Source of the DNA: Astropecten irregularis
Taxonomy: Eukaryota > Echinodermata > Asteroidea > Paxillosida > Astropectinidae
DNA: 64,000 nt
Direction of reading: 5' to 3'
Assembly (NCBI GenBank): GCA_963971285.1
Contig: OZ020249.1
Span: 2,108,001-2,172,000, forward strand
Below, piece by piece: positions 1-7,687 of this stretch. Position 1 is the stretch's first letter; every line of letters starts with the position of its first letter. The position numbers and the translations under genes were made by a program. The notes beneath the pieces are model-generated. The model was not told the origin of the DNA. It saw only the letters and a program-made list of their open reading frames with translations, and did no database searches.

Positions 1-85
1 CATGGAGCTTGCCGCCCGTATTGTCTAAAGGCGAATGGAGAGTCGTAGCTTTTTCCTTTTGAAGATCAGTCAGTGTAATAGACAT
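1..85 (-). CDS. 5' end of a Polinton gene running off the left edge
   Basis: A minus-strand frame opens with ATG at 85 and stays open for 28 codons to the edge, beginning MSITLTDLQKEKATTLHS. Only 29 bp separate this start from the ATG of the rightward gene at 115, so the two look divergently transcribed from one very short promoter. Too little is present to assign a function. The missing protease or another structural protein would be plausible from the gene complement, but this is a guess. Confidence 0.5.
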   Translation of the reverse strand, partial: MSITLTDLQKEKATTLHSPLDNTGGKLH

Positions 86-114
86 GATTGCTAAATATAT
101 TTGCTATATATATT

Positions 115-1482
115 ATGGCGCCAACGTTTCAGTTTAATAGCGATGCGAACTATCAGCCTGGGGTGCAGGCCGGCGTGGGGAGTGTGCCGCAACTCGTCGT
201 AGCCCACGTTCAGATAGTACGATCTAGCATTCCCGGCGAGTTTGACGACAAATGGTTTGAGGCGCGGTACCCCGACGTGTTCGAGAAGTATCGTCTGCCG
301 CGGGTGACCTCGGACAAAGTTGTCCAGGATTGGAGGTCAAGCCCTATGAAATTTTGGCAAAACAAGGCCAACTTTGCAGCGTGGTGCGCTACCACAGGGT
401 GCGGTGTCTCTCTAGAAGACCATATTAACTCCGAGAACCCGATGGTGCGATCGCTCTATCGTTTCCATGTGTACTACCAGATCCGCAGGATTCTTGAGGA
501 GATGCAAGTGCCGCTCCCACAGGACGACACGTGGGATGCCTTTGACACCCCCTACAACCAGAGGGCGTATGAACGAATCTGCGCGGAGTTTGGTATCTCT
601 CCACACACAGACTGGCGACAAAAACGTAGCGAAAATAATAGGCTTGGAACGCCATATCACTGGTATTATGGAAAGGTGCGACCTATCAAACAAGTGAGTG
701 ACATGCTCAAAAATATCCTTGAACCGAGCAAACGCCTGACGTCAAATACATATCGGAAAGACCTCATGTCATTTTCAGCATCTGATGTCGCAGGAAACCC
801 ATATGTTGTAGACTATATAGACCAAGGCGATGTTGGAGAAACGGCCTGGAGGACCTTTATACTCGGCAAGTCGGAGGGATTTACCCGGACCGGGGTTGAA
901 AGAATCAACGATTCTATTCGCACATACGTCTGGGCCATCCTAGGCGCGCAGGCCCAAAGCCGCACGAGCATCATCGGTGAAGGCGCTGCATTTGACGCCC
1001 AGAAACAGTTTTTGGTGAACGTTGAGGATGCAATCGCTAGCCCCGTGGACCTCCCGAGTGCGATAGCGCGCTACCAGGACGTGCTTCGATACGCCCGCTC
1101 TAAGGTTAACTTCGTCTTCGGGATCGGGTTGTACATGGCTCCCGGCAACATGGATCTGCAGATTGGAACCATTCAGGACTACAACAACGAGATAGTCATC
1201 GCGGGACCGGGGCAAAAATTAGGTGTCAACACCAATATAAACGCCTCGCCTCCATCACAGCCGAACGATATGGAGGGCCCAGCTGCAGGGCCAGCACAGC
1301 CAGTCGAGGCACCCGTTGCGATACAACCTACAACACAGTTGCATCTAGTCAAGGCGCCCGTTGCCACACCAGTCCATGTGCCCGTTAAAATACAACAGGA
1401 GGTGCAAGCCCACTACGACGGGCTCACCGCACTGGTTGTTGTTGGTGTTGCTGTTGGCCTCGGTTGGCTCGCTTTACGCTAG
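115..1482 (+). CDS. Polinton conserved protein with C-terminal membrane anchor (possible minor virion protein)
   Basis: This is a 455-residue protein. I chose ATG 115 because the frame upstream of it has no other ATG. The first roughly 370 residues look globular and mixed alpha/beta, with many aromatic residues. Residues about 375-435 are a Pro/Ala/Gln-rich linker, and the last 20 residues (around LTALVVVGVAVGLGWLAL) form one hydrophobic segment ending at the C-terminus, as in a tail-anchored protein. I recognise the general type from uncharacterised Maverick proteins of marine invertebrates but know no proven function. Its place among capsid genes makes a minor virion or assembly protein plausible. 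Its stop codon overlaps the 3' end of the opposing gene by nine bases. Confidence 0.75.
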   Translation: MAPTFQFNSDANYQPGVQAGVGSVPQLVVAHVQIVRSSIPGEFDDKWFEARYPDVFEKYRLPRVTSDKVVQDWRSSPMKFWQNKANFAAWCATTGCGVSLEDHINSENPMVRSLYRFHVYYQIRRILEEMQVPLPQDDTWDAFDTPYNQRAYERICAEFGISPHTDWRQKRSENNRLGTPYHWYYGKVRPIKQVSDMLKNILEPSKRLTSNTYRKDLMSFSASDVAGNPYVVDYIDQGDVGETAWRTFILGKSEGFTRTGVERINDSIRTYVWAILGAQAQSRTSIIGEGAAFDAQKQFLVNVEDAIASPVDLPSAIARYQDVLRYARSKVNFVFGIGLYMAPGNMDLQIGTIQDYNNEIVIAGPGQKLGVNTNINASPPSQPNDMEGPAAGPAQPVEAPVAIQPTTQLHLVKAPVATPVHVPVKIQQEVQAHYDGLTALVVVGVAVGLGWLALR

Positions 1483-2754
1483 CCAATCTCGCGCAATGAC
1501 GAGCAACAGGCCGCCGATGGCAACCACGAGTGCCCACAGGTTTTCTGCGAGCCAGCCGGCAGTTTTACTCAAGAAGTTGAGGAGCCAAGATATAATGCTT
1601 CCGATGACGCCGGGTAGCGCAACTGCGGCCTTTCCAGCTAGTGTGGCCAATAGGCGTCCGAGAGCCTGTAAGTGGTTTTTTACCCACTCTTTTATCCCCG
1701 GTGTGGGAGATGGTTGAGGTTTGGGAGATGGTTGAGGCTTGGGAGATGGTTGGGGCTTGGGAGATGGTTTAACACTAGCCCTACCGCCAGTCAAGGCGAG
1801 GACCAGAGTGCTGATGATGAAGCCCAGCGCCGTTATAATGCTGGCTATGGTGACGCCCTGTTCGCGGAACAGAGTCTGCAGCCGCTCGGCCAGGCTCGTG
1901 TCTTTGTCTAAGACCCTAGTTATAGTCTCCCGGATTTGGCGGACCTGCGATCGGAGTTGTAGGTTGAGGGTGTCGATGCTATCCTGGATTGCTGCGAGCT
2001 GCTCTTCTCCCTTTTGAATTTCACGCTCGATTTGGTCAGCTCTCTCACTCGTTCCTGGGCGCTCAAGATCTTTGCGAAGATCCGCGATTGTAAGTTGGAG
2101 AGAAACTTTTTTGCTCTCTTGCACCGCTTTTGTGGTACGCAAAGTCTTCAGACCTCTGTCAAGCCCTAAAAGTTCTCTAAGGGGAAGGGTGTCTTCTGCG
2201 GTGCCGGTAGGTGGCTCAATTAATTGCATAGTACCAACGAGATCATCAACGCTATTATCAATATCCTCGTCACTTGCTCGGACAACCGCATTGGCCTCTT
2301 CATTTATTTGTCCGAGCCGTTCAGTGATCTGCGGTTCGGTATCAGGTATCACCCCTAAGGCTCGAGCCAAGCCTGTCCCCCAATATCTCTCGATCGAAGC
2401 TCCGCTCAGAAACCTTTTTGGATTATTCTTCCATGTCAAGAATTTCCAACTACGATCCCACTTGACCCACAACTCTCCAGACTCAGATACTTGAAATTCG
2501 AGATTAGCCGGCCGTGCGTGTTTTGACCGCTCCGCTTCAAATTCCGTCAAGACCAAGTCACGAAATTCGCGAGATGCGAGGTTTTCTTCTTTAAGCCCGT
2601 CAGGCATATCTGTGCCACCTGCCCATGAGGGCGTGGTTGTCGGGGCTTCATACATGTTGTCAGAGTCGTCTATAAACCCTGTCTCTTCTTCATCGGGGCC
2701 GCGCAGGTCCTCAGGGTTACCAAAATCGCTCATTTCAAAGCCACCTTCAGCCAT
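1474..2754 (-). CDS. Polinton coiled-coil membrane protein with KPQPSP repeats
   Basis: This is a 426-residue protein from ATG 2754; a second in-frame ATG at 2733 is also possible. The N-terminus is acidic (for example RGPDEEETGF). Residues about 190-295 form a long, charged, heptad-like coiled coil. A hydrophobic segment follows at about 308-325, then four KPQPSP-type units, and finally a C-terminal region with two or three hydrophobic helices. The gene lies antisense between two rightward genes and is divergent from the capsid gene, with a 62-bp gap. The architecture of coiled coil, membrane span, proline linker and hydrophobic tail suggests a virion or membrane-remodelling protein. I know no characterised homologue, so the function is unknown. 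Confidence 0.75.
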   Translation of the reverse strand: MAEGGFEMSDFGNPEDLRGPDEEETGFIDDSDNMYEAPTTTPSWAGGTDMPDGLKEENLASREFRDLVLTEFEAERSKHARPANLEFQVSESGELWVKWDRSWKFLTWKNNPKRFLSGASIERYWGTGLARALGVIPDTEPQITERLGQINEEANAVVRASDEDIDNSVDDLVGTMQLIEPPTGTAEDTLPLRELLGLDRGLKTLRTTKAVQESKKVSLQLTIADLRKDLERPGTSERADQIEREIQKGEEQLAAIQDSIDTLNLQLRSQVRQIRETITRVLDKDTSLAERLQTLFREQGVTIASIITALGFIISTLVLALTGGRASVKPSPKPQPSPKPQPSPKPQPSPTPGIKEWVKNHLQALGRLLATLAGKAAVALPGVIGSIISWLLNFLSKTAGWLAENLWALVVAIGGLLLVIARDWLA

Positions 2755-2816
2755 GTTGGATGAAACCTGTGTATTAAACACTCACATTATCATGGTTTAA
2801 TATACAGGCAAAAACC
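2755..2816. promoter_or_regulatory. Short divergent promoter between coiled-coil protein and capsid genes
   Basis: The 62 bp between the two divergent start codons are AT-rich. They include TTTAATATACA at about 2796-2806, a TATA-like stretch close to the capsid ATG. The capsid start has a strong eukaryotic context (AAAACCATGG). No other gene lies between, so both transcripts should start within or beside this gap. The element itself is inferred from position and composition only. Confidence 0.4.
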
Positions 2817-4403
2817 ATGGCGTCGACGAAGTATGGACGCAAACTGAATCCTTACCGAAGCCTAAAAGAACCGCTCGGGATCAAAGGCATCCGAAAGAGC
2901 GTGGTTGTACCCAACAACCCGTCTACCGTCGGCCAGGATCATGAGCTCCATGTCTGCTTTCCCAACCTCTCTGATCAAGATGTGATTGTTCCTGGAACGG
3001 CCCGCCTCGCATTTACCATCTCTCTGGACTCAACCGATGAAAACCGAACAGTTGTCCAGAATCTTGGGCGGGCGATTGTGAGAAAGACCACAATCAAAAT
3101 AAGTGGCAATGAGATCATGTCTGTAGACGATAACGATATCATCAACTGCTATTCCGACCTGTGGAAAACAAAACGAAAGCGGCAGTCTAATGTCTATCAG
3201 GGTATTGACGAGGCAGCGGGCAACATGCTGAAACTGAGGGTGGGTGCTGGAGACGGCAGCCAATCCCAGACAGAAGACAAGGCCATCGCAGATGCTTATG
3301 GCAACCGATTCGCGATCCCGCTCGACTTTGAGTTACTGGAGTCCCATATGCCATTCTTTCAGTCAGCCTTTGGCGATCGATTGGAGTACGAGCTGACCTT
3401 CAACAAATACAGCCGCGTTATCAAAGCAACTGATGATAACAAGGCCAGCTACGCCATCGACAACATCTCTCTCGAGTTTGACACTGTGAGCGAGCCGAGC
3501 CTGGCCCGCATGATTCGCAGTCGGTATTATGGCCGGCTTGCCATACTCTATGACCGCATATTGCGCCTTCGCAGGGTTACCCTCAACAAGAGTGAGACTC
3601 TGTGGAATGTAAACCTGCTCAACGCCGCTCGAAGCTTGAAGGGAATACTCATGTTGTTTGAAGATGAAGATTCGCAAGCGGCGTTTGGTCGAAACACAGA
3701 ATCTTTCTACAATCCCAAGATTGAAAAAGTCGAGGTCACGATCGAAGGGACGCCAAACCAGCTGTATTCCCAAGGAATGCGGGCGCACCAGCAGTGGGAT
3801 GAGGCCAGGAAATATTTCGCCAGCGCCCCTTCGACAAAGCGCCACCCCGACGTCGCTGCAGTCGCCAAAGACCTTGGACTGGCCGATGTAAAAATAGGGG
3901 AGTACCTAACGAGCAAGTACGGGCTATGGCTGGATATGAGAACCAGCGATGACGACTCGCTGCACGGCAGTGGCCGTCGCATAGTGAGTGGAGAAATCAC
4001 TATCCAAATCACCAAAAAGGCGGAAACGGCGGGCGCATTGAACATGTACCTGTACGTCATCATGGACTCGCAGATCAACATTGAAAATGGACGTTTTATC
4101 AACGCTCTGCGATTATTTGCGGGCAGACTGGCTGCGGCAAAACGGTCTTTACCCTGGACCTCCTCGAGCTACCCAGCTCTCATGGTGGTTACAGAGACAC
4201 GTTTGCGCACATCGTCATATTATGCCCTACAGCGCGCTGGAACAAAAGTTACCACGAGCGGCGCTGGGTCTGGACCGACCCGGAGGTTTACATTGTCGAC
4301 CCCGGCGACAAACTTCACGAATATCTGGGAGTTTTTTACTCGAAATTTGCCTGTGAACCAACGTTGTACATCATTGACGACTGCTCGGCCAATAAAGCCC
4401 TGA
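2817..4403 (+). CDS. Polinton major capsid protein, 3' end runs into the ATPase gene
   Basis: The frame starts at ATG 2817 with a strong Kozak context and encodes 528 residues. Residues 1 to about 430 match the double-jelly-roll major capsid protein of Polintons: a basic N-terminus, a PNNPSTVGQ region, TTIKISGNEIMS, and the late motif LHGSGRR. In family members the protein ends shortly after the stretch found here as MDSQINIENGRF (about residue 425). Here no stop follows. The frame runs on for about 95 residues of unrelated composition through the DNA that encodes the packaging ATPase in another frame, so the true C-terminus is probably near 4110. This extension, together with the shifted ATPase frame, points to a small deletion or a consensus error at the gene junction. 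The protein forms the icosahedral shell in Polinton-like viruses. Confidence 0.9.
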   Translation: MASTKYGRKLNPYRSLKEPLGIKGIRKSVVVPNNPSTVGQDHELHVCFPNLSDQDVIVPGTARLAFTISLDSTDENRTVVQNLGRAIVRKTTIKISGNEIMSVDDNDIINCYSDLWKTKRKRQSNVYQGIDEAAGNMLKLRVGAGDGSQSQTEDKAIADAYGNRFAIPLDFELLESHMPFFQSAFGDRLEYELTFNKYSRVIKATDDNKASYAIDNISLEFDTVSEPSLARMIRSRYYGRLAILYDRILRLRRVTLNKSETLWNVNLLNAARSLKGILMLFEDEDSQAAFGRNTESFYNPKIEKVEVTIEGTPNQLYSQGMRAHQQWDEARKYFASAPSTKRHPDVAAVAKDLGLADVKIGEYLTSKYGLWLDMRTSDDDSLHGSGRRIVSGEITIQITKKAETAGALNMYLYVIMDSQINIENGRFINALRLFAGRLAAAKRSLPWTSSSYPALMVVTETRLRTSSYYALQRAGTKVTTSGAGSGPTRRFTLSTPATNFTNIWEFFTRNLPVNQRCTSLTTARPIKP

Positions 4404-4699
4404 CAAAAAAGAAAGATGTGTTGTCAGAGCTTGCATTTTCGGGCCGCCATGCCTCTCAATCTGTGTGGGTCTTAACGCAGAAGTATAACTCGGTCCTTAA
4501 AGACCTCCGTGAGCAGACAAAGTGGATCGCTATCTTCCACTGCAAAGATAGGGATTCCTTCGAAGATTGCCTCCGAGAAAACGATGTAATCCCAACAAAA
4601 GAAGAGCGAGCTGCGCTAAGGAAACAGCTATCTGAAGCTAAACATGCTAAGCTCATACTAAAGACTGATCAGCCAGCTGCTTATCGGTTGTTAACATAA
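4085..4699 (+). pseudogene. Polinton genome-packaging ATPase (FtsK/HerA type), start lost or frame-shifted
   Basis: The frame is open from 4085 to the TAA at 4697-4699. Walker A is GQTGCGKT at 4121-4144, and Walker B is TLYIIDDCSA at about 4349-4378. A downstream block at about 4420-4490 (SELAFSGRHASQSVWVLTQ) resembles the arginine/sensor region of HerA-FtsK packaging ATPases, whose usual length is about 200-230 residues. No in-frame ATG precedes Walker A. The residues expected just upstream of it are readable in the capsid frame, one base out of register, so a one-base offset near 4121-4123 breaks the gene. No canonical slippery heptamer lies in the usable overlap (4085-4121). The protein would drive DNA into preformed capsids. 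An assembly error is a real alternative to true decay. Confidence 0.82.
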
Positions 4700-4703
4700 G
4701 CTT

Positions 4704-4752
4704 AACAACTGCTCAGCACTGCTGAACAACTGCTCAACACTGCTGAACAACT
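4704..4752. repeat. 21-bp direct repeat in the leader of the next gene
   Basis: AACAACTGCTCARCACTGCTG occurs twice (4704-4724 and 4725-4745). A third, partial copy (AACAACT) ends exactly at the start codon at 4753. The two full copies differ at one position. The array fills the whole gap between the ATPase stop and the next ATG. Confidence 0.85.
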
Positions 4753-5514
4753 ATGTTGGAGCTTTGGATGCAGACGACAACGCTGATAGCAGTTGTTGCT
4801 AATTCTATTTTATTGTGTTATCTTTTGTTGGAGTATGTTAGACTTAAGCGCGGAATGACATACGTGCGAAGTGCTGTTCGCAACATGGCAAACGCGGATG
4901 AATTAATCGACCAGCTGTTGGCCCAAGAGGGCGCCAAAGAGAAAAGCGCGGGTACCCCTGTAGCGACAACAATCGACCCAGTGGGACAAGAACAAAAACG
5001 AGCCCGTCTGGCGGCAATCGTAGCTGGTGGTACAGCACATAAATACCTGGGCAAACAGCCGACTCTCGCACAAGTTGACGAGATGACCGATGACGAGGTC
5101 TCCAAACACTATGGACGCTATGAGGCACGCCTTGGGGCCTCAATGACAAAAACGCTCGGAGCTGCCGCGCTGCAGATGTATGCGATGTTAGCGGGCGGAG
5201 TTCTACCCATTCCGCCTGAAAAAAGGCCCCAGCTTGTCGCAGACCTTTCCGAAGACCCCTTTGTTCAGCATGCACTGACTACTGCTTGCTGCGAGCTATA
5301 TTATTGCTATGGGATGTACCTAGCTCCGATGACGGCGGCGATGACCACAGCTAAACACTGTCGATTTGGAAAGCAGGTATCTCTTACAAATACGGAAGAT
5401 GGAGGAGACGACATTGAAATCGATGCCCCCGCAGGAGACGGCCCCGCAGGAGACGGCCCCGCAAGAACCTGCCCAGGGGGCGGCCCCTCCAACGCAAGAG
5501 AGGGTGACGAGTAA
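4753..5514 (+). CDS. Polinton membrane protein, N-terminally anchored
   Basis: This is a 253-residue protein. A single strong hydrophobic segment lies at residues about 8-28 (LIAVVANSILLCYLLLEY) and is followed by basic residues, which fits a type II or N-terminal anchor. The middle region (90-205) is alpha-helical, with alanine-rich stretches and a Cys/Tyr-rich patch (ACCELYYCYGMYL). The last 40 residues are low-complexity Gly/Asp/Pro. Its 3' end overlaps the next gene by 116 bp in another frame. I do not recognise a characterised family. The position in the block after capsid and ATPase suggests a virion or membrane role. Confidence 0.7.
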   Translation: MLELWMQTTTLIAVVANSILLCYLLLEYVRLKRGMTYVRSAVRNMANADELIDQLLAQEGAKEKSAGTPVATTIDPVGQEQKRARLAAIVAGGTAHKYLGKQPTLAQVDEMTDDEVSKHYGRYEARLGASMTKTLGAAALQMYAMLAGGVLPIPPEKRPQLVADLSEDPFVQHALTTACCELYYCYGMYLAPMTAAMTTAKHCRFGKQVSLTNTEDGGDDIEIDAPAGDGPAGDGPARTCPGGGPSNAREGDE

Positions 5515-5863
5515 GAACCCGAAGAAAGTCGCGGCTGGTCAAAAGGGTGCGGCGGCCAAAAAAGCAAAACAAGAAGCGCTACTCAAACAGCTTCAAAAGG
5601 CCAAAGAGGGTCTCCAGCCATCTCAAACCACCCAGCCCGCCGAAACCGCTGAAACTGCGCCTGCTGGGACAGCGACTTTTCAGCCGCAGAGCTCATGGAT
5701 AGCGTGTGCAGTCCTCGCAGCTGCCGCTGTTGGCGCCGCGCTATATGCGCAAAAATCTGCTCCCCCTGCTGCAAATAAAGACGCGCGGGCAAAAGCCGCC
5801 CCTGTCGAGGCAAGAAAAAATGTACTATTAGACGAAGAATCTGACCCCTTTCATATGCAGTAA
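5399..5863 (+). CDS. Polinton small Ala/Lys/Pro-rich protein with one membrane span
   Basis: This is a 154-residue protein from ATG 5399, overlapping the upstream gene out of frame. A later in-frame ATG (MPPQETAPQ) could also be used. The N-terminus carries PQETAPQE repeats. Residues about 40-70 are very rich in Lys, Ala and Gln (KKVAAGQKGAAAKKAKQ) and look like a basic helix able to bind nucleic acid. A hydrophobic helix (SSWIACAVLAAAAVGAALYA) lies near residue 105. The architecture resembles small basic virion or core proteins, but this is analogy only. Confidence 0.65.
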   Translation: MEETTLKSMPPQETAPQETAPQEPAQGAAPPTQERVTSKNPKKVAAGQKGAAAKKAKQEALLKQLQKAKEGLQPSQTTQPAETAETAPAGTATFQPQSSWIACAVLAAAAVGAALYAQKSAPPAANKDARAKAAPVEARKNVLLDEESDPFHMQ

Positions 5864-5876
5864 CGCTGCTGCCACC

Positions 5877-6116
5877 ATGTCTACTCCCAGTACAGACGGC
5901 AAACAGCTTGCCAATTTGGCATACCACTCCGCCGTTGTGAGTGGGCTCGCAATGGGGTACGCCACACTTGGCAAAAAAATCACGAAAGGTGCTACGCCAA
6001 AATTGGACTTTGTGCCGTACGATGTCGGCATGGTCATTCTGGATGTGGGCCTGGCCATGGCCACCAAGGATATGCTCGTGAAGCAGGGGATACTCCCCGC
6101 TGACATATTGAAGTAA
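5877..6116 (+). CDS. Polinton 79-residue hydrophobic protein
   Basis: The start at 5877 has an ideal Kozak context (GCCACCATG) and lies 13 bp after the previous stop. The protein has two weakly hydrophobic helices (about residues 15-35 and 45-65) and ends in DILK. Its small size, its context and the 23-bp gap to the next gene suggest a small virion-associated membrane protein. No family is recognised. Confidence 0.65.
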   Translation: MSTPSTDGKQLANLAYHSAVVSGLAMGYATLGKKITKGATPKLDFVPYDVGMVILDVGLAMATKDMLVKQGILPADILK

Positions 6117-6139
6117 ACGCTTTGTATAGTCGTGATAAG

Positions 6140-6562
6140 ATGGCGTCTATAGCGATGCTTGTAGGTGGAGCATTGGTGAACGCACTCGCGTTCTCAGGTT
6201 CAAACTTTCTCTTCTCGTCGTTAAGCGGTTCCAGCGAGGAGCGAAAACGACATGACCAAGCCATAGAACAACTCCAAGCTGCACAGGCCGAATGGTCGTG
6301 CAAGCGGGCTGAACGTCTTAACTGGATCAATGAAGAGCTGCGCCGCCAGGGACACGCCGTGCACACTTTCCGCGATGTTGATGAAGCCATCCGCCAATAC
6401 AATCTTGTCACTGCTGGCAGCGGCGTTGTGCTAGCACAGGAACCGGAACCCAGGCTGTCAGATTTTTACCAACCATCGCCGGAGCAGCGCGATAGAGAAA
6501 TCGCCTTTGTAGTCGTGGGACTGGGAGCCACTTCGGTCGCGGCCTATATGCTCACCAGGTGA
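6140..6562 (+). CDS. Polinton protein with N- and C-terminal hydrophobic segments
   Basis: This is a 140-residue protein from ATG 6140 (AAGATGG context). Hydrophobic stretches lie at residues 3-30 and at the extreme C-terminus (about 122-138, AFVVVGLGATSVAAYML). Between them is a charged, helical, Arg/Glu/Gln-rich segment (about 35-95) with coiled-coil character. The protein looks like a hairpin or tail-anchored membrane protein. It is the last gene of the rightward structural block before the integrase. Similar small proteins occur in invertebrate Mavericks, but no function is known to me. Confidence 0.7.
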   Translation: MASIAMLVGGALVNALAFSGSNFLFSSLSGSSEERKRHDQAIEQLQAAQAEWSCKRAERLNWINEELRRQGHAVHTFRDVDEAIRQYNLVTAGSGVVLAQEPEPRLSDFYQPSPEQRDREIAFVVVGLGATSVAAYMLTR

Positions 6563-6661
6563 TTGCATCGGCAATCGAATTAAAAAACCCACCTGAGCGC
6601 GCGATGCGCGAAAGCCCGGCCTGTTGGAGACTGATCGGGTTGCTTGAATATCTCGCAAGGC

Positions 6662-7687
6662 ATGGCCGCCAGTCCAATGTCTGCTCGCTTGGCAGCAAAG
6701 CTGTCTCGCATCTACTATAGCCCCCGCGGCTACTGGAAGGGATTAGCGGCGATTAAAAACCTCTCGGCTGCTGCTAAGATCTCTGAAGAGGCTGCTCGGG
6801 CTTGGCTTAAAAAGCAGGCAATTTGGCAGATCTACCTCCCCGCTCCGAGGCACATTCCAAGACCAAAATTCGATGTCGCCGTGCCCAACGAGGTTCACCA
6901 GGCTGACCTGCTCTTTCTCCCCCGCGACCGCCTCCGTCGCAAGACGTACAAGTACGCACTCACCGTCGTTGACGTTGCCTCGCGCTATAAGGAAGCCGAG
7001 CCTCTGGCAACGAAGGAGGCCAAAGAAGTTGCCGACGCCCTGTCTCGCATTTACAAGCGAGGCCCATTGAGGTGGCCCGGTCTGCTTCAGGTCGACCCTG
7101 GGCGTGAGTTCATGGGTGCGGTCAATCAGATGCTCGCGAAGCACAACGTCGAAATCAGGCGAGGCCGTGTGGACATTCACCGAGACCAGGGAATCGTGGA
7201 GCGATTCAATCGGACCTTGGCTGAGCGGCTCTTTGGGCACCAATACGCTCAAGAGATGAGGCTTTCTGAGGGCCAAAGGTCGACTGAATGGGTGGCCCGG
7301 TTGCCCGCTGTAGTTGCTGCCTTAAATGGAGAAGTGACTCGGTTGACTGGTAAAAGACCGTCTGAGGCCATCAAGGCTAAAACGGTGACGCAAACGCCCT
7401 CCTCCGTCGTTCCGGGCCGCCCCGTTGGCTCTAATGAGCAAAGGATCCCTTCAGACGTTGGTGTTCGCTATCTGTATCAGCCCGGCGAGCTGGAGGGCGG
7501 CCGCCGCCGCGCCACCGATCCAACGTGGTCCCTGGATGTGTACCGGCTCGGACACTCGGTGACCAAGCCCAACGAGCCCGTTCTCTACTATTTGCTGGAT
7601 GGACCTGCCCGTGGCTTTGTCCGGGAGGAGCTCCTCGTGACGCCTCCTGATACCCAGCTACCGCCGGATGGGGTTCTCAAGCGTTGA
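6662..7687 (+). CDS. Polinton retroviral-type integrase (DDE)
   Basis: This is a 341-residue protein from ATG 6662. Residues about 10-80 look like a helical N-terminal domain (IYYSPRGYWKGL...AWLKKQ). The rve-type catalytic core has its first Asp in HQADLLFLP (about residue 83), its second in LLQVDPGREFMG (about residue 143), and its Glu in QGIVERFNRTLAERLF (about residue 180); the spacing suits a retroviral-type DDE integrase. The C-terminal region (about 245-335) is beta-rich with a VYRLGHS...YYLLDG pattern typical of the chromodomain-like or SH3-like tails of these enzymes. It should insert the linear element into host DNA. The gene converges on the polymerase-helicase gene with an 11-bp overlap. 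Confidence 0.93.
   Translation: MAASPMSARLAAKLSRIYYSPRGYWKGLAAIKNLSAAAKISEEAARAWLKKQAIWQIYLPAPRHIPRPKFDVAVPNEVHQADLLFLPRDRLRRKTYKYALTVVDVASRYKEAEPLATKEAKEVADALSRIYKRGPLRWPGLLQVDPGREFMGAVNQMLAKHNVEIRRGRVDIHRDQGIVERFNRTLAERLFGHQYAQEMRLSEGQRSTEWVARLPAVVAALNGEVTRLTGKRPSEAIKAKTVTQTPSSVVPGRPVGSNEQRIPSDVGVRYLYQPGELEGGRRRATDPTWSLDVYRLGHSVTKPNEPVLYYLLDGPARGFVREELLVTPPDTQLPPDGVLKR

Noticed and set aside
4085-4123. Programmed -1 frameshift between capsid and ATPase
   Set aside because: The overlap contains no X XXY YYZ slippery heptamer in the capsid frame, and Polintons are known to express these as separate genes. An indel or consensus error explains it more simply.
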